Of a stretch of 64,000 nt of DNA, positions 36,158 through 47,778 are shown piece after piece (the stretch's first letter is position 1; each line of letters starts with the position of its first letter). The stretch is from assembly GCA_007644065.1 (NCBI GenBank), contig VJWN01000008.1:622411-686410 (forward strand), in the 5' to 3' direction. The notes beneath the pieces were generated by a model that was not told the origin of the DNA, did no database searches, and worked only from the letters and a program-made list of their open reading frames with translations. This DNA comes from Margaritispora aquatica. Lineage: Eukaryota > Ascomycota > Leotiomycetes > Helotiales > Discinellaceae. Both the position numbers and the translations under genes were made by a program.

Positions 36158-37205
36158 ATGGCAACCGAACTCCCCACCAACAGCACCAATGGCAATGGCT
36201 CCAGCTCCAACAGAGGCGAGTCGAAGTTCACAGTCAAGACTGGGTTGGCTCGTATGTTGAAGGGAGGAGTCATCATGGATGTTGTGAATGCTGAGCAAGT
36301 GAGTATCCTACCTTGGAGCTATGCTCTGAAGAAGTTAATGACTAACGACAGCATAGGCAAGAATCGCAGAGGAAGCCGGCGCTGTTGCTGTTATGGCTTT
36401 GGAGCGTGTGCCAGCAGATATCCGTGCCCAAGGAGGTGTGGCTCGTATGTCAGACCCAAAGATGATCAGGGAGATCATGAAGACCGTCACTATCCCCGTC
36501 ATGGCCAAGGCCAGAATCGGACACTTTGTTGAGTGCCAGGTATACTTCACACTTGCCTGCGGAGAAGCAGTGACTAACGAGATATCGGGATAGATCCTCG
36601 AAGCAATTGGCGTAGACTACATTGACGAATCTGAAGTCCTCACACCAGCAGACCACGCCCATCACGTCGAGAAGCACCCTTTCAGCGTCCCCTTCGTGTG
36701 CGGATGCCGTAACTTGGGAGAAGCACTTCGCCGTATCTCAGAGGGAGCTGCCATGATTCGCACAAAGGGAGAAGCAGGAACTGGAGATGTCATCGAGGCT
36801 GTCCGACACATGCGAACTGTGACCGCTGAAATCAAGCGTGCAGCGGGTATGTCTGATGAAGAGCTCAGGATATTGGCCAAGGAGATTGGAGCACCATATG
36901 ACTTGCTCAAGGAGACAGCCAAGCTGGGTAGATTACCGGTCGTCAACTTTGCTGCTGGAGGTATCGCTACACCAGCCGATGCTGCTCTAATGATGCAGTT
37001 GGGTTGTGACGGTGTGTTTGTCGGAAGTGGTATCTTCAAGTCTGGCGATGCCGCAAAGAGAGCAAAGGCTATTGTGCAGGCTGTGACACATTACAATGAT
37101 GCGAAGGTTCTGGCCGAGGTTAGTGAGGACTTGGGTGAGGCAATGGTAGGCCTCAATTGCGGTACTATGGATCCAAAGGACAAGATGCAAGGCCGAGGAT
37201 GGTGA
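36158..37205 (+). CDS. PDX1: Pyridoxal 5'-phosphate synthase subunit PDX1/SNZ
   Basis: Lyase subunit of the DXP-independent vitamin B6 pathway. It makes PLP from ribose 5-phosphate, glyceraldehyde 3-phosphate and ammonia supplied by the PDX2/SNO glutaminase. Exons 36158-36298, 36357-36539 and 36594-37205 give 311 aa. A beta/alpha barrel with the conserved GGVIMDVVN start is present. Schiff-base lysines K98 (MAKARIGH) and K166 (RTKGEAGTG) are separated by 68 residues, as in characterised PDX1 enzymes. The phosphate site [10 protein letters not shown] and VGSGIF are also seen. An ATG at 36137 is in frame, but 36158 gives the usual MATE start. The PDX2 partner is not in this window. Confidence 0.97.
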
Positions 37206-37913
37206 TAGTCTTCTTGTTTTTAAGGTAGTTCTTGATCTGGCGTTTCAAAAAGAAAGGGTTGCCTTCTGGCATAACTTTGGAGGATTGATCACAGTGTAAC
37301 AAAGTTATCTCACGAATCAAGACCAGACCAAATGTCCAGAATGTGCAAGAAGAACTTGAAGAGTTCGAAGAACCTGAAGAATGGGGTTTCATTTGGGGAT
37401 TGGATTTGACTTGAAGATCACGTGTAGGGGACACTGTGCCCAGGCCACCCCTCGTGGGCGGCCTACCTAGGTACCTATCTACCTTAGTCAGGTCAGGACC
37501 CCCCAATCAGTGAAATTGAAGCTTTGGGGTTATCGCAAACCCCAAAAAGCAAGGAAAGACCCCAAAGAGAGCTGGCCCATGAACACTTTGGACCAGCCAA
37601 CCTTGAAATTGCTGGCTTTCCAGTAGCTGCAGAATGAAGCCGCATCAAATGCATGCACGTATAAAGAAATTCATCATCTCAAAATCTCCGCATTAGCCAA
37701 TGTCGTGACACCACAATTCTGCATTGCAGGCCTGGAGATCTCACCGTTGACCGTTCCGTCATTTTGCTGTGAAAGGAAAGGTTCTCGCCATCTGGCCGAT
37801 CCGTTTCATTGTTGTGAGATTCCTCCACGCCATAGACCACGCCCTTTGGTGCCAGACTCCTCCCTTCTCCTCTCGAGTCCACTTGCAAATATTCGGAGAA
37901 TCATGATGCAACG
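37206..37913. promoter_or_regulatory. Intergenic region upstream of the SUN-domain gene
   Basis: About 0.7 kb. A start codon pair at 37903/37906 opens a 28-codon upstream frame that ends at 37989, overlapping the main start in a different phase. Nothing else is supported. Confidence 0.5.
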
Positions 37914-40900
37914 ATGCACGTCGTCTGCCATCGTCATCTTGTATACGCGGCGGTGCTACTATTCTGGGGTGCCAATGCCAGTTCAATAACTACAGCTCCG
38001 CAAGCTGAGAGCACCCCAACCATTGCCCCTACTTGCGAGGCTAGGACGATAAACTATATTACCGACTCCTTGCCTCAGCTGTGCTTCAAGTCCTCGTGGA
38101 GTAATCCCAATGGAACCACTGCGACTTCTATCCAACCCGGTGCGCCAACCCCAAGTGGAAGTGGAAGTGTGGAATACATAACGAACACTAGCTCAGGAGC
38201 GGGCAATGTTGTTCCAAATACCACTCAAAGTATAAGTCCCGAAGAAACCCAATCTGCTACCCATTCTGTGGCATCCAGCGCATCATCGACGGCATCGGAA
38301 GTGGCAGAAGCAGCGGCAACGGATTTAGAGATTGGGGAACTCAATGATGATTCGTTTCTCTCTTTCGAGGAATGGAAGAAGCAGACTTTGGAGAAGGCAG
38401 GGCAAGCAGACGCCAACATTGGGAAGAAGAAAGCATCGGATGGGAAGAAAAGAGACTCTGCGAGCTTTCAGAACCACCTAGACTCAATTGGCGATGAAGG
38501 GGAGATTGACATCGACATTGGCTTTGGCAATGGACAAAGGAGCGGAAGGGACGATTTGGAAGCTGGCGAGTCTGCTTTGACACGAGAGAAGGCAGAGAGA
38601 GAAGTGAAAAGCAAAGATCAACATCGAAGCAAGGACGCAGGAAGGACGTGCAAAGAACGCTTCTCGTACGCTTCCTTTGATGCCGGAGCCACGATCTTGA
38701 AAACTCACCAAGGCGCGAAGAACTCGAAAGCTGTTCTGATAGAGAATAAGGATTCTTACATGAGGTCTGAGTGTTCCGTGGAAAACAAGTTCATAATTGT
38801 AGAATTATCTGTATGTTGCACTGTCAAGCATTTTCCTTTTTCCTTAGACACATCACTAACAGAATCACAGGAAGATATTTGGATTGACACGGTGGTGTTG
38901 GCGAACTATGAATTTTTCTCAAGCATGTTTCGACACTTCCGAGTCAGCCTCTCGGACAAATATCCCGTCAAGGTCGACAAATGGAAAGATGTGGGCACAT
39001 ATGAGGCTCGGAATTCTCGACAGATTCAAGCATTCCTAGTCGAGAACCCTCAAATTTGGGCAAGATATATGAGGATAGAATTCTTAAGCCATTATGGTAA
39101 CGAGTACTACTGTCCTCTATCATTGGTTCGAGTACATGGCACTCGCATGCTGGAGAGTTGGAGGGAGAGTGAAGGAAATTCCGAGGAGGATGATGATAAT
39201 GATGAGATTGAGGAGGGGAGTGAGGAAGAATTTGTTCATGAAGCTGTTGCTGAAAGTGTTCAAGAGGAAGACCGAATCATTGCTGAGCTGAAAGATGCTC
39301 AAGAACATGTTGAGCAGCCGATTGAGTCTCCGGAGGTGGTCATCAAAGCCGAAACACTCGAGGAGGCTGTAACGACTACTCCTTGGAATCGCGATGACAT
39401 GTTTGTCTTTCACAATTCAGCCAGAATGGGATCAAGAGAAGATGTTTGTCTAGTTTCAGAAGCTCCGATTCAAGAAAAGGCATCTCAAAAACCCGTCACT
39501 GCAGCAAGCACAGCTGCTCCTAAATCGAGTCCTGGCGCAAATTTGAATGCGACGGTCAAAAGTGCAAACCTCACTGGCACGCCCACAATTACAACCTCTC
39601 CACCAGTGCAAAAATCAACAATAATCGATCGCGCAACTGCAAAGAACGTCTCGATCATTTCAACTTCTTCAGAGAAGGCAACATCGCGTTCAGATACGCC
39701 AACATCAACCTCCGGTTCTTCTGCAAAATCACAGAGCGGCACTAATTCAGTCAAAAGCAAGTCCAGCAGCACCTCGTCTGCATCCTCCTCTCTGCCTACA
39801 ATTCAAGAGTCTTTCTTCAAAGCTGTTTCTCGACGTTTGAATTTCTTAGAGACCAACTCAACATTGTCTCTCAAGTACATCGAGGAGCAATCTCGAGTAT
39901 TACGGGAAGCATTTTCAAGAGTTGAGAAAAAACAAATGCAGAAAACCACAATCTTTCTTGAGACTCTCAACAGCACCGTACTGGACGAATTGAGAGGATT
40001 CAGACAGCAATACGATGAGATTTGGCAATCAACCGTCATATCGCTCGAAAGCCAACGAGAGGCGTCGAGGAAAGAGTTTCTAGCAATCAGCTCAAGGCTC
40101 AATATTTTAGCTGACGAGGTTGTATTTCAAAAGCGCATGTCGATTGTACAATCCGTGCTGCTTCTGCTCTGCTTAGGTCTAGTCATCTTCTCGCGAGTGT
40201 CAGGAGGCGGAAATAACCTTGACATGTCTTATGTGCAAGGCAGAATGAAGAGCATGTACAGCTACTCTCTCGAGAGTCCTATGGAAAGTCCGCTGGACAG
40301 CCCCGACTACCAGAGAACACGCTCGCTTAGGCAAGGGAGGTGGCTCGAAGTCAACGACCACAAACGACAACGCTCTGAGGAGATACCAGCCTCTCGCTCT
40401 CGTAGCCGAGAGAACTCGCCACCAACGCCAGTGTCAGCATACTCCAGGGACGATGTAGCCCTAACGCCTCCGGCCCGCGATGCTGATAGCACTGGGGAGC
40501 TCATCTCACCGGAATTTAAGCTTTCGGCAGAGGAGCAGCTCGCATCAAAAAGAACATCATATCATTCCGCCACTTCTCCGCCGCCCGAAGATTCAGAGTC
40601 ATTACTGTCATCTCCCGCTCCCATGCGATCGGTTAAACGCCGAAAGCAATTCGTGACACAACCGATCAGCCCACCAATCGAGGAGGATAATTGGCCGCTT
40701 ACCTCTGATATGAGTCCACCTCCAAGCGATCTAAGACCTAGATTGTCCAGCCAACATCTACATCCCCAGCTAAGTAAGAGACGGAAAAAAGACCCACATG
40801 AAGATGATCACGATACATTAGATGAAGGAGAAGATTATGAGGAGACGCCGATTCGAGAACAAAGACCCGTACCAAACACTCACCTTCCCTCCCCTCCTCC

Positions 40901-41003
40901 CGAGCCGCTACCCCTCGACAGCAGCAACAGGACACGAGGAGCAAGTTTTAGCATAACACGCAAACCTCTCCCGGCTTTGCCACCCTCTAGAGATGAGACT
41001 TGA
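37914..41003 (+). CDS. SLP1: SUN-domain ER/nuclear-envelope glycoprotein, SLP1-like
   Basis: Membrane protein of the Slp1/osteopotentia group, thought to protect folding of ER membrane proteins together with Emp65 in yeast. Exons 37914-38810 and 38871-41003 give 1009 aa. Features in order: signal peptide; Ser/Thr-rich luminal region; an acidic LSFEEWKKQ motif near residue 145; a SUN domain at ~250-390 (FSYASFDAGATIL..., ending EYYCPLSLVRVHGTRM); an acidic stretch; a Ser/Thr-rich linker; a coiled coil with ETN and EEQ motifs; a transmembrane helix at ~722-744; and a long Ser/Pro-rich tail. The 60-nt intron within the SUN domain is a multiple of three and lacks stops, but it has a GTATGT donor, a CTAAC branch site and a CACAG acceptor, and breaks the conserved domain if retained. 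Confidence 0.92.
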   Translation: MHVVCHRHLVYAAVLLFWGANASSITTAPQAESTPTIAPTCEARTINYITDSLPQLCFKSSWSNPNGTTATSIQPGAPTPSGSGSVEYITNTSSGAGNVVPNTTQSISPEETQSATHSVASSASSTASEVAEAAATDLEIGELNDDSFLSFEEWKKQTLEKAGQADANIGKKKASDGKKRDSASFQNHLDSIGDEGEIDIDIGFGNGQRSGRDDLEAGESALTREKAEREVKSKDQHRSKDAGRTCKERFSYASFDAGATILKTHQGAKNSKAVLIENKDSYMRSECSVENKFIIVELSVCCTVKHFPFSLDTSLTESQEDIWIDTVVLANYEFFSSMFRHFRVSLSDKYPVKVDKWKDVGTYEARNSRQIQAFLVENPQIWARYMRIEFLSHYGNEYYCPLSLVRVHGTRMLESWRESEGNSEEDDDNDEIEEGSEEEFVHEAVAESVQEEDRIIAELKDAQEHVEQPIESPEVVIKAETLEEAVTTTPWNRDDMFVFHNSARMGSREDVCLVSEAPIQEKASQKPVTAASTAAPKSSPGANLNATVKSANLTGTPTITTSPPVQKSTIIDRATAKNVSIISTSSEKATSRSDTPTSTSGSSAKSQSGTNSVKSKSSSTSSASSSLPTIQESFFKAVSRRLNFLETNSTLSLKYIEEQSRVLREAFSRVEKKQMQKTTIFLETLNSTVLDELRGFRQQYDEIWQSTVISLESQREASRKEFLAISSRLNILADEVVFQKRMSIVQSVLLLLCLGLVIFSRVSGGGNNLDMSYVQGRMKSMYSYSLESPMESPLDSPDYQRTRSLRQGRWLEVNDHKRQRSEEIPASRSRSRENSPPTPVSAYSRDDVALTPPARDADSTGELISPEFKLSAEEQLASKRTSYHSATSPPPEDSESLLSSPAPMRSVKRRKQFVTQPISPPIEEDNWPLTSDMSPPPSDLRPRLSSQHLHPQLSKRRKKDPHEDDHDTLDEGEDYEETPIREQRPVPNTHLPSPPPEPLPLDSSNRTRGASFSITRKPLPALPPSRDET

Positions 41004-42238
41004 ACATGGACATCATCGGCACGATAGTACATACAATCTCAGAATGTATACCTGCAGATATCAGGACTATAGAAAATATACAAGAGTGTCACCGTCTCAC
41101 CGACCAACCAAACAGCATTTTGCATTTTGCATTTTCAGCGCAGCGCATGGTACATAAATACAAGCATACATACAGCATTGTTTACTGCATTAGCGCGGCG
41201 TTTTCGTTTCTTTGTTGGGTTTCCTTGTTTGCTACTTCATTGTGCTCTCAGAGCCTGGAGCATATACATTGGTATAGTGTGGTGTAGTGTGGTGTGGTAT
41301 GGTGCAGTGTGACGTGGCGAGTTTTGGGGGGGGCTCCGTTGGATACGAAAGATAATGAACGAGTTAGGTTGGCTACGATGGCAGCTAGAGAAGATGCGAA
41401 ACTGCGCACGAAAACGAGAACGAGAACGAGGAGACGAACTGATGATTCGCAACGCAACATCATGCTGGAATATATAGTATCTTTGTACTTGTATTTGTAC
41501 CTAGTTAAACAATCGACTAGAGTAATAAGCTCATCCTCGCAAGTCTTTGAGTGAAAAACTGGGAACTTCCCTTAGATCTTCTATTTACTTTGTAGGATTA
41601 CTCGAATACCTTTCCAACAACCCTGATAGCCAAGCACATCCTAAGGCTCGATCTAACCCCGAGATTCTATTCCATAATATCTCCATCAATCTTTAACACT
41701 GATGGATGATGAGTTTTAACTGCCTCAATTTAAGGACGTTATACCATCAATGCCCCTTCTTTTCTTCTCCTTCCCTTGCAGCTTTTCGATAGTCTAACTA
41801 GCTACTTCTGCCAAACACTCTATATCACTCTTTACATTGAGATATTGACCTCCCGAATCTCCGAGTCGCACTTTACTACTTTACCTGCAACTTATCTAAT
41901 TATCATCTATCTATTTATCTCTTTCACCCAGCTATACTCCCCGACAAAGACCAATTGAATAGCCTGGATAATGCAGAAGTATAGAGAGTCACAAGAAGAA
42001 GTCATTTTGATTGTAGGCAAAACTCGCGATGTATTGTGTCTATGATGCTATGTACTAGAGCAAAAATGCTGTTCCCTTCGCAAGATCGAGGTGAACAAAG
42101 CCCAAGATCAGCTATCTAGCTAACTAAGCAAGTCGATATTTCTCATGCAGATGATGCAAGAGTTGTGCAAATCCATGTAAAAACCAACCAAACTTTTCCG
42201 CCACCACAAATCCCCCAATGCTCAATAATATCCGAGAC
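41004..42238. other. Convergent intergenic region
   Basis: About 1.2 kb between the convergent SLP1-like and Mei2-like genes. It contains a GTGTGGT-type run at about 41275-41325. No gene supported. Confidence 0.6.
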
Positions 42239-44796
42239 CTAGTAACTTCCCAAGAAATCTGAAAATTCAGGGGCTTCGCCAAGTATCCTCCAATCATGCA
42301 TGTTCGAGGATGATGCGTAGAAGTAGGCTAGTTTAGTCTGTTCTAAGTTAGTTGAGAACAAAGCAGGCACAAGTAAGCTTACATTGGGGGTAACCATAGA
42401 CCTCATTATGGAATTCTTCCTCGCGTGCAGCAAGGGAAGTTCCTCGGTCGAATTGCGATCGACGACGTCGCTGTTCATCACGCATATGCTGTCCAGCTGA
42501 GGGGGCGAACAGTCCTATGTATATTAGTTGTGAAGAGGAAGAGGAGACGGATCGCATACCAACGTGTTCAGCGTTCTCACATGATCTCTTAAGCTTCGAT
42601 GCGTTGTCTGAAGCCGGGAACTCATCCTCCTCGCCAACTCTCTCAACATTATCCCAGGTAAAGAACAGCTTTTCATTCATTAGCGTGGTTCTTTTAAATG
42701 GCTTCATGTAAATGCTTACCTTAGGACGATAATGAGCGGGCTCAAGCATAACGCTCGAGTTTCGGAATTTTTGAATAAGGCAATCCTTACCCTGGATAGC
42801 TAAGTAAACTGTTAGAAGACGTTGATGGGAAAGAATAGATGAACATACTAGCATATGAGACCTCGGCAATCTTGTCACTCTTAAAAGAGTCCCTGCTTCC
42901 GTCAGCAAGATTGATCAGGTCTCTGCATCGATGAGCATCCAACCATGGCTTGTTGGCACGAATTTGAACGAAGTCGACAATGTCGACGGGCTGCAATTAT
43001 TAGTCTTGATCTAAAAGGCGACGAGAGAAGAACTTACGTCAACAAAGTTGATGAAGGCATATCCGACGTTGCAGTTGTTGCTAAAGTCGATACGCAAATA
43101 CAAAAAGTCATAGCGACCGAATGACGATTCGTCAATGATTGCTTTCAACATGGCTTGATCGACCTTATTCGGAATGTTTCGCAGCATAACCTGTATCACA
43201 TTAGTTAGGAACATAGGGGATAGGAGAAGATGACTCACAGTAGTTCTAACATCCAGACCACTACGGATTCGACCGACATCGACCATATTATGGTGGTTGT
43301 TATTTTGGTTGAAGCCACGGCCCCGGGAGGGAGTCATTGCCCGATTGCCATTACCACGACGTCCAGAAACAGGAGATCGGTAACCAACAACTCGCTGATC
43401 CTGAGGAGAACCATAATAACCAAGTGGTAATCCGGGTGGCGAATAGCCAAATGGGGAGGAAGGACCACCAAAGTTGCTTATTTGGTATTGGGGTGGAAAA
43501 ATTGTTGATTGGTTTTGGCCAAAACCAGGAGTCATGATCACGTACCCTGACCCAGAATGGCCAGCATTGTTGACCGAAGCCAGTTGGATCGGGGAGAACT
43601 GGCCATTTACACCAAGAATGTTCATGCTACTTATTGCATTGACCAAACCGAAGTCCTCGCCACGACGAGTAGGGGTCTGAATCGGGGGTTGGTAACGGGT
43701 CATAGTACCACTATTCGCGAGATCAGGTTCATAAGGGCTGACGCTGATCTTATTCAAGCCAGTCTAGATATCGTTAGCGAAGACCAAATAAGACGAATTC
43801 GGGATATTGCAACTTACTCCAATAGCCTTGCCATTGAGTAGAGCTACAGCTCGGGCAGCCTTTGTAACATCTGCGTATTCGGCAACGATACACAAATATG
43901 CTAGGTCGGGAAGACGTTTGAAGGCGACAATATTTCCCTCGCTTGAGAGAATATCAATCAAGCTCTGACCAAACTCCTTCTTGCTCATGCCGGAAGGTTT
44001 TGCAGCATATGGGACACGCAACAAAATCTCACTTTCATGGGCTGAGCAGTGAGCGGTATTGATTGGTGAAACAAGCTATTGAAGGTCAACTTGATTTTGC
44101 GGTATAAGGAGCGAGAAACATACTCGAGCGAACTCTGGGGCGGAAATAAACTCCAGAGATAGTTCTCCAGAAGCTTGCAGGGCATTGTGAACAACGGTAA
44201 CATCTTCGATGTTATCAAGCTTAAGGACAATTGAGGGACCAGCGGTGGCAATTCGACGCTGCCCCATGAAGTTGATGTTTGAATCCTCCATTTGCTGTTT
44301 ACTATATCAGAATAATGGTCATATTTGAGTGACGCGAGATTAAGAAACTTACCAAGATGGTGCCTTCAACAATGGCCATGGCATTATTACCATAAAGCGA
44401 AAAAATCCGAAAATTTCTCGTCTTAAGGGTAGTGGTAGTAAATTGGCCAAGGGGAGAGATATCAGGGTCATTGTATGGAGCACCAGATGTTCCTTGATCA
44501 ATGGCTTCCATCACATGCTCAACAGTTCCAGGCAAAGGACCTTGTTGCTTGCCTTTTGGGCTAAAAGTGGCTGCAATTGGAGAAAGACGGGACTGTCCAC
44601 CTTTGATGTTTGGACCTCCCACAACCACAAAAGGGTCATTCTGAGTGTCATGTTTGCCTGGAACGCTAGAGACAACGACATAGTGTCTGTCAGTAATTCT
44701 GACACCCTCTGGCGAGAATGGGGATAGACCCGTATTGGGCGTATGAATTGAGTCCTCCTGGGCAGAGGAATGTGGTGACTCGGTACTAGGAGCCAT
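42239..44796 (-). CDS. Mei2-like RNA-binding protein
   Basis: RNA-binding regulator related to fission yeast Mei2. Nine exons read in frame: 44796-44353, 44294-44124, 44075-43818, 43763-43239, 43190-43038, 42990-42849, 42799-42720, 42668-42560, 42514-42383 (about 671 codons). The hallmark C-terminal RRM3 lies on exons 5-9: [33 protein letters not shown], then [26 protein letters not shown] and [15 protein letters not shown]. Exon 4 is Gly/Asn/Pro-rich. Exons 2-3 look like weaker RRM segments. The last bases are uncertain: a GTAAGC donor at 42382 can splice to several acceptors. These give either a stop within two codons or a further exon ending at 42239, and read-through ends at 42348. The listed end is the widest option. 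Confidence 0.88.
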
Positions 44797-44893
44797 TGTA
44801 GCTTCGAAAAGATAGGCTCTAAATAGGGAAAGATGTTAGTATATGGAATAGAACAAAGGTAGGGAAGCAAAATTGGTAAAGTTGTGAATATAT

Positions 44894-45008
44894 GAAGTAG
44901 GCGAAGATGTGAAGTAGGCGAAGATGTGAAGTAGGCGAAGATGTGAAGTAGGCGAAGATGTGAAGTAGGCGAAGATGTGAAGTAGGCGAAGATGTGAAGT
45001 AGGCGAGG
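44894..45008. repeat. 17-nt minisatellite
   Basis: Unit GAAGTAGGCGAAGATGT begins at 44894, 44911, 44928, 44945, 44962, 44979 and 44996: six full copies and one partial, essentially identical. It lies 98 bp upstream of the Mei2-like start, within its likely 5' leader. Confidence 0.97.
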
Positions 45009-45419
45009 GGTAGGAAGGCAGATGGAGAGTGATGTAGTGTGTAAATCGAAGGTGAGGGTGAAGGGAACATAAAAACGATAGTGTGTTCTTGAGGCTTACC
45101 ACAGAGAAATTAACTCCTGGGTTAAATTCTCAAGCTTAACTTGAGGGAGACTGGTTTCCTATACAGTTGTTAATAGAGATTCTTAGCGGGATTGAGTGAA
45201 ATGAAACAAATAAGCGAGCAACAAATAAGCGAGATGGTAGATGTTGAGGTTGAAGATCGAGATGCGAGGTGGATGTAGATAGATGGTAGAAATTGAAGGA
45301 GAAGTGGAGTTAAACCTTGAAAGAAGCACGCGAGATGCTAATGTATAATGATGAAAGCTGTAAAGCTAACGTAGGATGGAAAAAGGGGTAGCGAATGAGT
45401 AGCAAACAGCAGAATAGAA

Positions 45420-46140
45420 AAGGACGAAAGCGTTTTGGCGAAGAGGTGATAGTGAAGAGGAGGTTGCTAACCGAAGGGTGAAGTTAAAAGGGACGAAAGC
45501 TTTCTAGCGAAGGGGTAATGGTGAAGGGGAGGAGGTTGCTAGCCGAAGGTCCGCAGGTAAAGCTGAAGGGACGAAAGCTTTTTAGCGAAGGGGCGATGGT
45601 GAAGGGGAGGAGACTGTAGCTGAAGGTGAAGCTAAAAGGACGAAAGCTTTCTAGCGAAGGGCGATTGTAGAGAAGGGTGGTGAAAAGTGATGGTGAAGAG
45701 GAATAGATTGTTATTCGAAGGCGAAGCTGAAGAGACGAAAGCTTTCTAGCGACGGGGTGATAGTAAGGAGGAGGAGGAAGGAGGAGGTTGCTAGCCGAAA
45801 GGAAAAGCCAAAGGGACGAAAGCTTTCTAGCAAAGGGGGTAATAGCGGAGAGAGAGGTAGTGAAAGTGATAGTGAAGAGAAGGAGGTTGTTAGCCGAAGT
45901 GCGAAGTTGAAAGAGACGAAAGCTATACAAGCGGAAGGTGAAATTGACGAGACGAAACCTGTGCAGTCGAGGGGTGTAAGGAAGGATATGGTGTTAAGAT
46001 GAAGTCTGCGTAGGCGAAGAATTGTAAATTCCGACGAAAGCTAAGGAACCGAGGATGATGGTGGAAAGGAATAGCGTTGAGACGAAAGCTACATAGCCGA
46101 AGAATCATGGATCCGACGAAAGCTACGTAGCCGAGGGGGA
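45420..46140. repeat. Degenerate tandem array with GACGAAAGCT core
   Basis: About eleven occurrences of a GACGAAAGC or GACGAAACC core at irregular intervals of 30-100 nt. Most are followed by TTTCTAGCGAAGGGG-like sequence and GAAGGTGAAG-type linkers. The copies diverge toward the right end, where the core is followed by CTACATAGCCGA variants. It is low-complexity in translation and not a gene. Confidence 0.85.
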
Positions 46141-46489
46141 TGATAGAGAGAAGTAGTCCAGCGTAGCCAAAAGAGATAATGGAGTTGTGCAGATGGAGTC
46201 GAGATTGGAGTGCAAACTTACCAAAGACCTGGATTGTCCTGCTGGCAGATATAGAAGAACTGTGCAGAAATCTGCGGATGAAAATAGTGCGTAGAAAATC
46301 GAACGACTTGAAGTCAACTGAAACCAAGAAGACCAATGATAAAGGGCAGAAGGGGAGAGGTGTTGTTGCTGGTATTGGTGTGTGTCTGGATATAGGTGAT
46401 GGGGGAGAGTTGAGAGTTGTCGGAAGTTGTGTTGTGTTGTGGGGAAGAAAGTTTGGAAGAGGAAAAGTTGGGGATTTTTATACCTCTCA

Positions 46490-47300
46490 GCAGCTCGGTT
46501 ATCGATGCCTCGCAAAAACATAATCGCGGCCTGGTGCCGTTTGTCATGGCCTCATGAAGCAAGAACGATGGCCTAGTCAGTCAGCTATCGATGCCTCGAA
46601 GGGGAAAGAGCGTGGCCGCGAAAAGCAAGAACGACAACTTGGTATCTCGCTTGCTGATGCCTCGAGGGAGGAACAACATGGCCTGACCTCCTGTATATCG
46701 ATGCCTTCCAGTCACAAGTAAGAACTATGATCGGATCTCTCGCCCATCGGTATCTCGATGTCTTGGGAGGTAAGTATAAGGTGATTTCCACCTTGGTCAC
46801 TCGGCTATCAATGTCTCAATGAGCAGCATATCGATGCCTCAAAGGGAAAGAACGAGGACTGGCATCCCTCATATCAATTCCTCAGCGAGCAGAGGGATGA
46901 CCTGGTCATTCGTCTATGGATACCTCAAGGAGAAAGAACAATGATCTGATATCTTACCTGTGAATACCTCAACTAGCGACAATGACGGTCTGCTTTCGTG
47001 TACAGATGCCTCAATAAGCAGAAGCGACGAACTCACCCACCGCGTATCATTGTCTTGATAGCAGAAGCGGCCGTTTGAACACTCGGTTATCAATACCTCA
47101 ACGAGGAAGAACAACGACCTATTCACTTGTCTGTCGATATACCAAGAAGCGAGAACAATAATCTGAACTTTCGTGTGGTCTCTTCTGTCTCTCGTCTGGT
47201 CTCTCTCGTCCAATCACTCATGATCTCTCATCTAACAATGCCCCGAAAAGCAAGAGCTATTGAGCTATCTCCAACCAGTTGATGTCTCCTTGAGCAGCTT
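46490..47300. repeat. Degenerate tandem array with ATCGATGCCTC core
   Basis: At least fifteen diverged units of about 30-65 nt, each with a core close to ATCGATGCCTC followed by AA(G)GAG-AAGAAC-type sequence and often a GCCTGG or GACCTGGT linker. It is distinct in sequence from the GACGAAAGCT array to its left. Confidence 0.8.
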
Positions 47301-47778
47301 GGACTTGTATATGACATTGGAGCGGAGAGCATGAGTACCAAACTTGTCTCTTTCCTGTTGGTGTCTCGGAAAACATGAGCAAGGGCTTGACTTACAAATA
47401 TCTGAACAACGATAAACAAGATCAACAACCTTGTCTCCCGTGTATTGCGGTCTCGAGGTTCTACTTAGGAATGTCTGATCTTCTCTTTGGGTGGATGCTT
47501 CTCTGGCTCATCAGGGACATCTAATGTACTGCCCTTCCAGAAGGACATGACTCCAATCCTTCATTCAACATCAATCCTTAATTGAGCATCCTCAATGATC
47601 TGATGAATCGCTCTAAATCTTAAACAACATTGCAGCTTTACATGGTACCAGATTGCTCGAAATAGAAGGTATCACATTGGAATTCGGTAAAATGTCCTTC
47701 AATAGATGCCCGATGTTTAGAACTACTGCTATAGGCTAGAATGATTCTTTGCCCTCCTTTGGATATGACTGTCTGCTT

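Noticed and set aside
44894..45008. Possible CRISPR array
   Set aside because: The repeats are directly adjacent 17-nt units without spacers, in a eukaryotic genome. It is a minisatellite.
45484..45930. 148-codon minus-strand frame with repeated PFTITPSLESFRPF-like segments
   Set aside because: The protein repeat simply mirrors the GACGAAAGCT DNA array. There is no start context, domain or splice support.
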